The position numbers and the translations under genes were made by a program. DNA of 5,354 nt from NCBI GenBank assembly GCA_022705365.1, contig JAKJEP010000254.1:1-5354 (forward strand), written 5' to 3'. Position 1 is the stretch's first letter. The number at the start of each line of letters is the position of its first letter. This DNA comes from Planctomycetota bacterium (GTDB lineage: Bacteria; Planctomycetota; Phycisphaerae; Sedimentisphaerales; SM23-30). The notes under the pieces were generated by a model. The model worked only from the letters and a program-made list of their open reading frames with translations. It searched no databases and had not been told where the DNA came from. This document shows positions 1-5,354 of the stretch, piece after piece.

Positions 1-706
1 GTAGATGATATTCCGCAAAAATAGTCCCTGGCCCGCCTCCCCAGGTTGGGTGCATGTTGATGCTGTTCTTCGTGGTTCCCCGATTGATAACTCCCCGGCT
101 GAAACTTGCCCCGCTCTCCGGTACTGCTCCCTCCCAGCCGACCGGCATATACATCATTTCCCGCCTGAAATACTGCCAGCCTACCCGATTCGTTTTGATC
201 AGATCCAGGCGCGCTGCCGCGGATTCCGGAACGACGGTCAAAGGAATGGCCTCTCCAATGGTCGAGGGAGTTGCCGGTTTCTCAAAATGGCTCTCGAAAA
301 TCTGCACCGCATGAGCGGTATAAGTGCGTCCTGACTCGGTGAAGTCCGCGTAGATATGAACCGGGTACAGCGCGGAATAGGCCCCCTGACCTGCTTTAAT
401 GCGGAAGGTTACCGTTTCTTCCTGGTTTGGCGCAATATCAATGGACTGGGTAATTTCGCCTACCGCACGCCATTCATCCACCAGCCCCGCCATTCGCAGT
501 TGAACCGGTAGTATATTTTCTCCTTTGTTTTGCACCGTTACCGTAACCTCTTGCGGCTGCCCATATTCCTGCACCGGGCCGATGTCCCCGATGCTCAGCT
601 TCAACGGCCCTTCCTGCACAATGTGCCCGTCAAAGCCCTGCACGGAAAGAACCAGAACCGAAAGAATAAGCAGGATGGAAATCGAAGGGGGTTTCAGAAA
701 GATCAT
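1..706 (-). CDS. Secreted Ig-like-domain protein, 5' part only (runs off left edge)
   Basis: The frame is open for 235 codons from ATG 706-704 down to position 2, so the C-terminus lies outside the window. The start is supported by an AGGAG at 716-720, nine bases upstream, and by a clear signal peptide: MIFLKPP, then a hydrophobic run at about residues 8-22, with cleavage likely near SVQG/F. Residues about 34-140 read like an Ig-like/NEW3-type beta-sandwich: 'VTVTVQNKG' at 54-62, 'IAPNQEETVTFRI' at 91-103, then alternating strands ending at 'AVQIFES'. A second beta-rich region begins near 150 and contains 'NMHPTWGGGPGTIFAEY' (217-233), a type of segment I recall from planctomycete exported carbohydrate-related proteins. 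That is memory, not a search. The catalytic part, if any, is missing, so no enzyme activity can be assigned. It is divergent from the phosphoesterase gene at 889. The reading frame and export are well supported; the function is not. Confidence 0.85.
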   Translation of the reverse strand, partial: MIFLKPPSISILLILSVLVLSVQGFDGHIVQEGPLKLSIGDIGPVQEYGQPQEVTVTVQNKGENILPVQLRMAGLVDEWRAVGEITQSIDIAPNQEETVTFRIKAGQGAYSALYPVHIYADFTESGRTYTAHAVQIFESHFEKPATPSTIGEAIPLTVVPESAAARLDLIKTNRVGWQYFRREMMYMPVGWEGAVPESGASFSRGVINRGTTKNSINMHPTWGGGPGTIFAEYHL

Positions 707-731
707 GAGCGGTTTCTCCTGTTAAATACAT

Positions 732-761
732 ATTGTACGATGCAGATACCGACTTCTGCAA
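732..761 (-). promoter_or_regulatory. Candidate promoter for the leftward secreted-protein gene
   Basis: On the minus strand a TACAAT (-10, at 732-737, five of six consensus bases) lies 18 bases downstream of TTGCAG (-35, at 756-761, three of six). Transcription would begin about ten bases before the AGGAG ribosome site, giving a very short leader. The -35 match is weak, and planctomycete promoters are not well described by the E. coli consensus, so this is only a candidate. Confidence 0.3.
741..760. promoter_or_regulatory. Inverted repeat TGCAGA-N8-TCTGCA, possible operator
   Basis: The exact 6-base arms are at 741-746 and 755-760. They lie between, and partly over, the candidate -35 and -10 of the leftward gene, which is where a repressor operator would sit. 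Arms this short can arise by chance in an intergenic region of this size, so the call rests mainly on position. Confidence 0.25.
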
Positions 762-831
762 TGGCAGATTGCAACGCAATTTAAATTTAAGACTTTAATG
801 CTTCAGTAACGTTTGTTAAAATATTATTTCA

Positions 832-856
832 CAGACATTTTTGTATATATTGTCTG
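832..856. promoter_or_regulatory. Inverted repeat CAGACA-N13-TGTCTG ahead of the phosphoesterase gene
   Basis: The exact 6-base arms at 832-837 and 851-856 enclose an AT-rich core that includes TATATAT (844-850), a possible -10 for the rightward gene. I found no convincing -35 element at the right distance. The layout could be an operator around a promoter, but chance cannot be excluded. Confidence 0.25.
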
Positions 857-888
857 GAAACAGGACTAAACTCGGAGAACCTAATCGC

Positions 889-1776
889 ATGAAACAGTCT
901 TTTCTACGATGCTTTAAGTTGTTACTGGTTATGGTGTTGGGTGGGTGCGGAGGTCCGCAATCGAACTGTACGATAGAGGTCCAGGATGTGAATCCCTGGA
1001 CGCATCTTGCCTTTAAGAATGATCCCGGAAACTTTCAATTTGCTATTATTGGGGATCATGCTGGCGGTCATCGACCCGGGGTATTTTCCGACGCCGTTGC
1101 TAAACTCAACCTGCTGCAGCCGGAATTTGTCCTCTCGGTGGGTGATTTTATCGAGGGCTATACCGAGGATGAAGTGGCCCTGGACCGGATGTGGAACGAA
1201 TTTGAGGGGATGACCGATCAACTGCAGATGCCTTTTTTCTATCTGCCTGGTAATCATGACGATACCAACGAAACCATGCTGCGTAAATGGCGGCAGCGGT
1301 TTGGGCGTCCGTATTATCATTTTGTATATCAGGATGTTCTGTTTCTGGTTTTAGACAGTGAAGACCCGCCGCGGGGCCATGAATCTTCGAATTTCAGCCC
1401 GGAACAACTGGATTATTTTCGAGCTGTGTTGAAGAAAAATACCGGAAATCGCTGGACCATGATTTTTGTGCACAAACCGATGTGGGAGACGGAACACCCC
1501 GGCTGGCTGGAGTTTGAGAAGATGGTGGCGGACCGGGATTACACCGTATTTGCCGGCCACGCCCATGCCTATACGCTGACTCATCGTCTGGATAAAAAAT
1601 ATGTCCGGCTGGGTATTACCGGCGGAGTCCTGCCTGCCCCAGTTCCGGAAACGGAATTGCCCGATGCGATTACCTGGGTTACGATGACCGATCAGGGACC
1701 GGTTCTGGCCAATATCCTGCTGCGGGGCATTTTGGATGAAAAAACGCCCCCGCCCGTAACTGCCGGCCCCAAATAG
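889..1776 (+). CDS. Lipoprotein of the calcineurin-like metallophosphoesterase superfamily
   Basis: The predicted protein has 295 residues. ATG 889 is chosen because GGAGA at 874-878 is ten bases upstream and because the protein then begins with a lipoprotein signal: MKQSFLR, a hydrophobic stretch, and Cys20 in L-G-G-C. The frame extends upstream to a TTG at 841, but that start would bury the signal. Superfamily motifs appear in order: Asp56 in I-I-G-D-H-A-G-G, Gly85-Asp86 in S-V-G-D-F-I-E-G-Y, Gly-Asn122-His123-Asp, His195 in F-V-H-K-P, and Gly-His224-Ala-His226. These are the ligands of a dinuclear metal site that hydrolyses phosphoesters. The first motif lacks the usual D-x-H histidine; the residue after Asp56 is His57 and the next His is 61. 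The product should be membrane-anchored and face the periplasm or outside. The substrate is unknown: phosphate monoester, diester or sugar phosphate are all possible. It is divergent from the secreted-protein gene at 706. No intrinsic terminator is visible downstream. Confidence 0.9.
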   Translation: MKQSFLRCFKLLLVMVLGGCGGPQSNCTIEVQDVNPWTHLAFKNDPGNFQFAIIGDHAGGHRPGVFSDAVAKLNLLQPEFVLSVGDFIEGYTEDEVALDRMWNEFEGMTDQLQMPFFYLPGNHDDTNETMLRKWRQRFGRPYYHFVYQDVLFLVLDSEDPPRGHESSNFSPEQLDYFRAVLKKNTGNRWTMIFVHKPMWETEHPGWLEFEKMVADRDYTVFAGHAHAYTLTHRLDKKYVRLGITGGVLPAPVPETELPDAITWVTMTDQGPVLANILLRGILDEKTPPPVTAGPK

Positions 1777-1968
1777 CATATCATCCTGAAAAACAATAAT
1801 TTGCGGTAAAATCCGGCGGAATTTCACCTGAAATAAATTGACCGGCAAAGAAAGCTATTTTACAATAGTAAGCAGCACGTTTCAAATTCGAATATATCGA
1901 TAATCGCACAGCATGCAATTGTATCATAACCATTAGCAGCCGCCTAAACCGGGCAAGGTAAGGTAGTT
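1777..1968. other. AT-rich gap before the 369-residue gene
   Basis: There is no gene here and no stem followed by a T-run that would be a convincing terminator. It contains a perfect short palindrome, ATTTCA-CC-TGAAAT (1821-1834), and a small stem CTATT/AATAG (1855-1868). A TATCAT at 1922-1927 matches the -10 consensus at five of six bases, but no -35 lies at a suitable distance. The promoter of the next gene is probably somewhere in 1880-1940. Confidence 0.4.
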
Positions 1969-3078
1969 ATGAGCCTGAATGAAATGGATGCCGTCAAAGA
2001 GCAATTGGAAAAATTGAAGCATAGGGAGGCGGCCTATAAAGCCAAATTTTCCCAGGGGGCGATACCCGAAGAGGAATATCGCAAGGCTATAGCTCTGATC
2101 GACCAGCAAAGGAAAAAGCTGGATTCCCAGATGGATGATTCCATTGTGGCGATGATGTTTATTAAAGAATCCCAGCCGGGGGTGCTGGATTTATCCGATT
2201 CCTTTGTGCAAAGAATCAAGTCGGGAACGGCTAAGCAGCCTTCGCCGGGGGATACGGGGGTGTCGGCGATGCGGATTACGGAAATGAAGCGGGGAATGAT
2301 GAATAACGCGCGGGCACTGGAGTTGAAATTTGAGTATCGGGGCAAGACCTGCAAGGCTATCATCGATTCGCAGGAGGGGCAGTGGCATTTCAATTCGGCG
2401 GGAGAAAAGTTCTATCTGTTTCAGTTCCTAAGTGCTTTGGAGAACAATGGTTACTTTGAGGAAGGATTTGAAAAAGAGGCCCGGCGCCATCCGGAAGACT
2501 GGTATGAGGTGGTGGTAGAGGGGAAAACGTATGCGGAAAAGGGCAAAGAAAAGAATACTCGGGATAATTTTCCCGCTATATGCAAACAGTCGATTTCCCA
2601 ATATCTTACCTCCAGGCCGGATAAGCAGGGGACGGCGGCGGGTAAAAAAGATTCTGGTGATTTAACTGGTGAACCTATCATCATTTACAAAGTGGAACAT
2701 GGCGAATGGACCGAGATGGGCCGCAAGGATTTCGGCAAGGGGGTTCAGGAATTCCCGCGGTTTATTACGGTGACGTTGGATTGGGGCAAATACCGGCTCA
2801 AGGCCCGGATTACCACGATGGACGGGGAATGGGAAGTGGTACCGCGGGACCTGTCGGACAGTTATCCGAAGGAGATGCTCAAGCAGTTCAAACACGCTAT
2901 CCCCTTTATGGTTCAGGAGTTAGGGCAGCCGCGGAACAAGTATCTGGCCAATGCCATCCTGACGGAGATGCGGATCAAGGAGCACCGGCACCAGTGGCAG
3001 CCGGTGGTCAAAAGCAGCGGGGCCTTTACCTTTCCTAACGAATGCAAGTCCTTGTTTTCAGCCAGCGAGCTGGACTAG
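1969..3078 (+). CDS. Unknown 369-residue cytoplasmic protein with coiled coil and internal duplication
   Basis: I do not recognise this protein. ATG 1969 follows AAGG at 1960-1963 (five-base spacing), with another AAGG at 1955-1958, an adequate but close ribosome site. There is no signal peptide or membrane segment. Residues about 5-57 are charged and heptad-like and suggest a coiled coil; 'FSQGAIPEEEYRKAIALI' (27-44) loosely resembles the short SHOCT helical hairpin. Two later segments look homologous: about 117-160 and 266-312. Both have an [FL]-[ED]-[YW] turn (121-123 and 270-272), Lys-Ala-x-Ile (129-132 and 278-281), then an acidic residue, Gly and x-Trp (136-139 and 285-288), followed by an amphipathic helix (FLSAL and FKHAI). 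This suggests two copies of a small beta-sheet-plus-helix domain. A Lys/Gly/Asp-rich linker (about 214-235) separates them. Length, composition and the ribosome site support a real gene. It may bind protein or nucleic acid, but nothing proves either. Confidence 0.8.
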   Translation: MSLNEMDAVKEQLEKLKHREAAYKAKFSQGAIPEEEYRKAIALIDQQRKKLDSQMDDSIVAMMFIKESQPGVLDLSDSFVQRIKSGTAKQPSPGDTGVSAMRITEMKRGMMNNARALELKFEYRGKTCKAIIDSQEGQWHFNSAGEKFYLFQFLSALENNGYFEEGFEKEARRHPEDWYEVVVEGKTYAEKGKEKNTRDNFPAICKQSISQYLTSRPDKQGTAAGKKDSGDLTGEPIIIYKVEHGEWTEMGRKDFGKGVQEFPRFITVTLDWGKYRLKARITTMDGEWEVVPRDLSDSYPKEMLKQFKHAIPFMVQELGQPRNKYLANAILTEMRIKEHRHQWQPVVKSSGAFTFPNECKSLFSASELD

Positions 3079-3120
3079 CCCCTATTTCTCACGGGGTTGA
3101 CAACTATTTTGATAACTCCG
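3077..3120 (+). other. Two overlapping, mutually exclusive stems after the stop codon
   Basis: AGCCCC at 3077-3082 can pair with GGGGTT at 3093-3098 (one G-T pair). Alternatively, bases 3092-3099 can pair with 3113-3120 (CGGGGTT with AACTCCG, two G-T pairs). Both use the same GGGG, so only one can form at a time. The T-rich stretch after the second stem starts about 20 bases later and is not continuous, so an intrinsic terminator is not demonstrated. Confidence 0.2.
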
Positions 3121-3273
3121 TAGTTCAGTATGTCTTATGTATTATTTTTCGCTTCACCAGCTTCAACCGTCTGTTTTCAGCAACGAAGAAGGCGGGCAAA
3201 AAGACCACTGAAAATCGAAAGCTTGTGAGATATGCAGATTAACGCCGCCATGTCCCCCATCGCTGTTTTTCAG

Positions 3274-3302
3274 TTGACAAACGGGGAAAAAAAGTGTAAT
3301 CT
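3274..3302 (+). promoter_or_regulatory. Candidate promoter with consensus TTGACA
   Basis: A perfect TTGACA lies at 3274-3279. Possible -10 boxes are TGTAAT at 3295-3300 (five of six bases, 15-base spacer) or TAATCT at 3297-3302 (three of six, 17-base spacer). Neither combination is ideal. Transcription from here would give a leader of roughly 260 bases before ATG 3573, and that leader would contain the whole fold-back element. Confidence 0.3.
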
Positions 3303-3367
3303 TATACTATCAGCTCGGAATCTTCGTGATCATTGCATGTTCGTACTTACCCCTTCGCAGAAAAAAA

Positions 3368-3486
3368 TGCCTCTTCAAAAGAATTTGTGGGTGAATTTGG
3401 GATGTTTCGTTCGTAACCTATTGACATATAATGACGTATGACGTTTCCCATGGATTTATTTGCCCACAAATTGTTCAGAAGAGCCA
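3368..3486. mobile_element. 119-base fold-back element, MITE-like, with TG...CA ends
   Basis: The first 24 bases (3368-3391) and the last 24 (3463-3486) are inverted copies matching at 20 positions. The inner ten, AATTTGTGGG at 3382-3391 against CCCACAAATT at 3463-3472, match perfectly, as does a 6-base block further out (CTCTTC, 3371-3376, with GAAGAG, 3478-3483). Pairing continues inward to 3396/3458 with two G-T pairs, then resumes at 3398-3402/3446-3450. The ends are 5'-TG and CA-3'. Exactly seven A bases lie on each side (3361-3367 and 3487-3493), as a target-site duplication would. No protein is encoded. It could be a non-autonomous miniature transposable element, or a structured 5' leader of the downstream gene; the flanking A7 and TG/CA ends favour the first. 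A random origin of these repeats is unlikely at this length. Confidence 0.5.
3431..3444. repeat. Tandem heptamer ATGACGT x2
   Basis: Two exact head-to-tail copies of ATGACGT, at 3431-3437 and 3438-3444, sit in the loop of the fold-back element, next to TTGACATATAAT (3421-3432). This could be a protein-binding direct repeat, or simply part of the hairpin's interior pairing. Confidence 0.35.
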
Positions 3487-3544
3487 AAAAAAATAAGTGA
3501 ATAGAGTACCCTAGTAGGTGGGGTTTCATTTTCGGTCTATGGTT

Positions 3545-3564
3545 TTTCCCTGCAAGGAAAGGAG
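3545..3564 (+). promoter_or_regulatory. Strong ribosome binding site with a small overlapping stem
   Basis: AAAGGAG at 3558-3564 is eight bases before ATG 3573 and settles that start. TTTCC (3545-3549) can pair with GGAAA (3556-3560) around a six-base loop, which would cover the first bases of the ribosome site. The stem is only five pairs, so any effect on translation would be mild. Confidence 0.55.
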
Positions 3565-3572
3565 AACAGAAT

Positions 3573-5354
3573 ATGAGAAAGCATCATCTTATCCAAACCC
3601 TCGTTGTGGTCCTGCTGCTGGCGGCCATTCCGGCCTGGGCCGAAAAAATCGTCATCGGCCCCTATCCCAACTATAAAGGTATGCAGCAGGTGATCGGCCC
3701 TGTGGTCATCCCCACTACCAATAGTGTTACTATTAATGATCCCTTCAGCGGATCGTCCTACACCATTCAGAGTTATGGCGGTCAGGAGTACATGGTCACT
3801 ATGTCTGTACCGGTATTTGCCGCCAGCTACGTGGCGTTCGAAAGTTCTTTGGACCAGCCCTTTAATCCCGGCACCGACTCCTTGACCTTCACCGAAATCT
3901 TTGCTTTCGACACCCAGCCGGATTTACCTCTGCCGCAGGTTCCCTTCCTGAACGGCTTTCTGCCGGGGCCTCCGCCGTATCCCCAGATCCAGCCGGTTGG
4001 CCAGGCCTATTTTATCGGCCCGACGGAGGTACCCTATTATGCCGAATATAGCTCCGTTGCGCCCATTATGGCTCTGGCCACCCTGCCGGAACTGGACGGG
4101 TATGATGTTTCCATCTTTGGCGGCGATCCGGAGTGCATCGTTTTCGTCTCTCAGGCAACCGTCCCGGCGGCCGAGTTCATCCAATCGGGGTTTGTCTTCA
4201 GCTTTGATTACCAGAGCTATACCTACGTCGGTGACATCGATCCCGAATACCCCTTTGAACACCGCTGGACCCTCAATATTAGCCAGTGGAATCCGCAGGT
4301 GGCCTTTGTCAACGACCTCGAAGTGGAAGGCCCGACCATTATTCCGGGTTACCTGGAAATTATCCCGCCGGCCAACTGGGGTGTCAGCGAATATATCATC
4401 GGCCGCTACGGCTATCAGGCCAATCCCGGTGCCGAATTTACCAACGTGGGTACCTACACTGACTGGATTGTCAGGGGCAAGACGCCCTATGTCGAGCCGG
4501 GCTATGCCTACCTGACCCGCAGCGGGAGCCAGGTCAGTGCTAAAGTTCCGACGATGGTGCCTGCTGGCCAGGTCCAGGAATTCGAATTTTCCTACGATTA
4601 CCTGGGCTATGTCGAACCGGATGATCCTGCCTGGAGCGGTCCGGTCAATCCCGAATACCCCTATCAGCACAGTTGGGCTTTGGAGATAATGCAGTGGAAT
4701 CCGCAGGTCCCCTCGGTCAGCGATCTGGATGTGGAAGGCCCGCATGTCATTCCCGGTTATATAGAAGTTGTACCCCCGGAAAACTGGCACAGCAGCGAAA
4801 CATGGTATTTCGGCCGTTACAGTTATGAAGCCAATCCCGGAAATGAGATTACCGCCGGCGGCGGCACCTATGGCTGGAAGGTCAATGCCAAGACGCCCTA
4901 TGTCGAGCCGGGCTATGCCTTCCTGACCAGCGGTGGCCAGCGGGTCAGCGCCCGTATGCCGACGGAGGTGGTCGGCCAGCTTCCCCAGTGCGGTGACCAG
5001 GGCTACCTTGCAGCCGATATCAATCGCGATTGCCATGTCAATCTGATGGATTTGGCCATGATGGCCCAGCAGTGGCTGGCTTGTACCATGCCCGGGGAGG
5101 CCGGTTGTCAGGTCAGTGAACCGACCATCGTGGGACTGGGAATGGCTTTTGATGACCTGGCGGACGGTCCGGCCAAAATCCTGTATCTCTACGATGATTC
5201 CAATCTGGGTACGCTGGAGGCCGGCGACGAGATTATTGAGTACCGCGGCTTACCGATCACCAGCGGGGCGGACCTGATGGCGGCGATTGATTCTCTGCCG
5301 ATGCTGGTTCAGGGTGAGTTGGTGCCTCTGTCCCTGATACGCGATAGCCAGACC
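3573..5354 (+). CDS. Secreted tandem-repeat protein with dockerin-like loop and PDZ domain (3' end missing)
   Basis: The frame is open for 594 codons from ATG 3573 to the right edge with no stop, so the gene continues outside. It has a strong ribosome site. Residues 1-23 are a classical signal peptide (basic start, VVVLLLAAIP core, cleavage after A-W-A). Residues 24-196 form a beta-rich unknown region with a proline-rich stretch near 119-141. Residues 197-328 and 329-466 are two tandem copies of an unfamiliar domain; shared landmarks are PEYP, QWNPQV, VEGP, IPGY, NW, GRY, ANPG and KTPYVEPGYA. Residues 473-512 are a single dockerin-like F-hand: Asp482, Asn484, Asp486, His488, Asn490 and Asp493 occupy loop positions 1, 3, 5, 7, 9 and 12, followed by LAMMAQQWLAC. 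Residues about 517-594 read as a PDZ domain (GLGMAF, then LEAGDEIIEYRG, ITSGADL and SLIRD), possibly cut at its end. The product is exported. A role in extracellular binding or assembly is inferred; no catalytic site is seen. A long antisense frame over it is a coding-bias shadow. Confidence 0.9.
   Translation, partial: MRKHHLIQTLVVVLLLAAIPAWAEKIVIGPYPNYKGMQQVIGPVVIPTTNSVTINDPFSGSSYTIQSYGGQEYMVTMSVPVFAASYVAFESSLDQPFNPGTDSLTFTEIFAFDTQPDLPLPQVPFLNGFLPGPPPYPQIQPVGQAYFIGPTEVPYYAEYSSVAPIMALATLPELDGYDVSIFGGDPECIVFVSQATVPAAEFIQSGFVFSFDYQSYTYVGDIDPEYPFEHRWTLNISQWNPQVAFVNDLEVEGPTIIPGYLEIIPPANWGVSEYIIGRYGYQANPGAEFTNVGTYTDWIVRGKTPYVEPGYAYLTRSGSQVSAKVPTMVPAGQVQEFEFSYDYLGYVEPDDPAWSGPVNPEYPYQHSWALEIMQWNPQVPSVSDLDVEGPHVIPGYIEVVPPENWHSSETWYFGRYSYEANPGNEITAGGGTYGWKVNAKTPYVEPGYAFLTSGGQRVSARMPTEVVGQLPQCGDQGYLAADINRDCHVNLMDLAMMAQQWLACTMPGEAGCQVSEPTIVGLGMAFDDLADGPAKILYLYDDSNLGTLEAGDEIIEYRGLPITSGADLMAAIDSLPMLVQGELVPLSLIRDSQT
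4161..4970 (+). repeat. Tandem duplication inside the secreted gene (two units of about 400 bases)
   Basis: Unit A is 4161-4556 and unit B 4557-4970, placed by aligning the encoded residues 197-328 and 329-466. Unit B has about six extra codons near PAWSGP. Parts are still identical at the base level: 4478-4509 matches 4889-4920 over 32 bases, and 4284-4300 matches 4692-4708 over 17. Elsewhere the units have diverged clearly in both bases and amino acids. Confidence 0.85.

Larger units (their letters stand above)
3079..3572. other. 494-base non-coding interval upstream of the large secreted gene
   Basis: The interval is richer in A and T than the flanking genes. Every open frame in it is short, lacks a ribosome binding site and gives a low-complexity or unfamiliar product. 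It holds two weak stems just after the previous gene, a possible promoter near 3274-3302, the 119-base fold-back element at 3368-3486, a tandem heptamer inside that element, and a strong ribosome site just before 3573. The 53 bases at 3492-3544 contain only a weak stem (ACCCT/GGGGT, near 3508-3525). I see no riboswitch or tRNA here that I could name. Confidence 0.6.

Noticed and set aside
5..784. Four plus-strand frames in 5-784
   Set aside because: They are antisense to the minus-strand secreted-protein gene, which has a good ribosome site, signal peptide and Ig-like composition. None of the four has a convincing start.
841..888. Upstream TTG start for the phosphoesterase
   Set aside because: It would add 16 residues before the lipoprotein signal and lacks a suitable ribosome site. 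ATG 889 has both.
922..1848. Two minus-strand frames (922-1320 and 1351-1848)
   Set aside because: Both are antisense to the metallophosphoesterase, whose catalytic motifs are all in the plus frame.
3421..3432. TTGACA directly joined to TATAAT as a complete promoter
   Set aside because: There is no spacer between the boxes, so a sigma70-type polymerase could not use both at once.
3042..3441. Two small plus-strand frames, 3042-3242 and 3232-3441
   Set aside because: The first overlaps the end of the 369-residue gene. Neither has a ribosome site, a recognisable motif or gene-like codon use.
3347..3529. 60-codon minus-strand frame across the fold-back element
   Set aside because: It has no ribosome site before its ATG, and its frame simply spans the inverted repeat. 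The hairpin explains the sequence better.
3997..4515. Plus-strand open frame of 172 codons
   Set aside because: It lies in another frame within the secreted gene. The product is rich in Arg, Pro and Ser with no domain, as expected for a shifted reading of GC-rich codons.
3924..5036. Long minus-strand open frame of 370 codons
   Set aside because: It is antisense to a clearly real secreted gene with signal peptide, repeats, dockerin loop and PDZ domain. Its apparent repeats mirror the repeats of the plus-strand gene, and its start has no supported ribosome site.
1..5354. CRISPR array, tRNA, rRNA, transposase or toxin-antitoxin pair
   Set aside because: I found no regularly spaced repeats, no cloverleaf candidate, no rRNA-like stretch and no protein with transposase or toxin features.

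Overview
The window looks like a piece of a Planctomycetota chromosome, most likely from the Phycisphaerae/Sedimentisphaerales side. The main evidence is the last gene. It encodes a secreted protein with a single dockerin-like calcium loop (D-x-N-x-D-x-H-x-N-x-x-D) followed by an 'LAxxAQQWLxC' helix, a module I know as common in secreted proteins of that group. The secreted Ig-like protein and the lipoprotein phosphoesterase at the left end also resemble planctomycete families I recall. This is placement from memory of motifs, not from a search.

Layout. (1) Positions 1-706, minus strand: the N-terminal 235 codons of a secreted protein with an Ig-like domain and the start of a second beta-rich domain, cut by the window edge. 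(2) Positions 707-888: an AT-rich divergent promoter region with two short inverted repeats. (3) Positions 889-1776, plus strand: a lipoprotein of the calcineurin-like metallophosphoesterase superfamily. (4) Positions 1777-1968: a short AT-rich gap. (5) Positions 1969-3078, plus strand: a cytoplasmic 369-residue protein of unknown function with an N-terminal coiled coil and what looks like an internal duplication. (6) Positions 3079-3572: 494 bases with no credible gene. They hold a 119-base fold-back element (3368-3486) with 24-base imperfect terminal inverted repeats flanked by A7 tracts. (7) Positions 3573-5354, plus strand: a large secreted protein, open to the right edge: signal peptide, unknown N-terminal domain, two tandem repeats of about 135 residues, dockerin-like loop, then a PDZ domain.

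How the genes may relate. The two leftmost genes are divergent and share one intergenic region, so they could be co-regulated. Both products are exported, which fits envelope or extracellular carbohydrate/phosphoester handling, but no substrate can be read from the sequence. The 369-residue gene and the large secreted gene each have their own upstream gap and ribosome binding site and do not look like one operon. I see no tRNA, rRNA, CRISPR array, transposase or recognisable defence system.

The most unusual items are the fold-back element upstream of the secreted gene, the tandem-repeat/dockerin/PDZ architecture of that gene, and the internally duplicated unknown protein.
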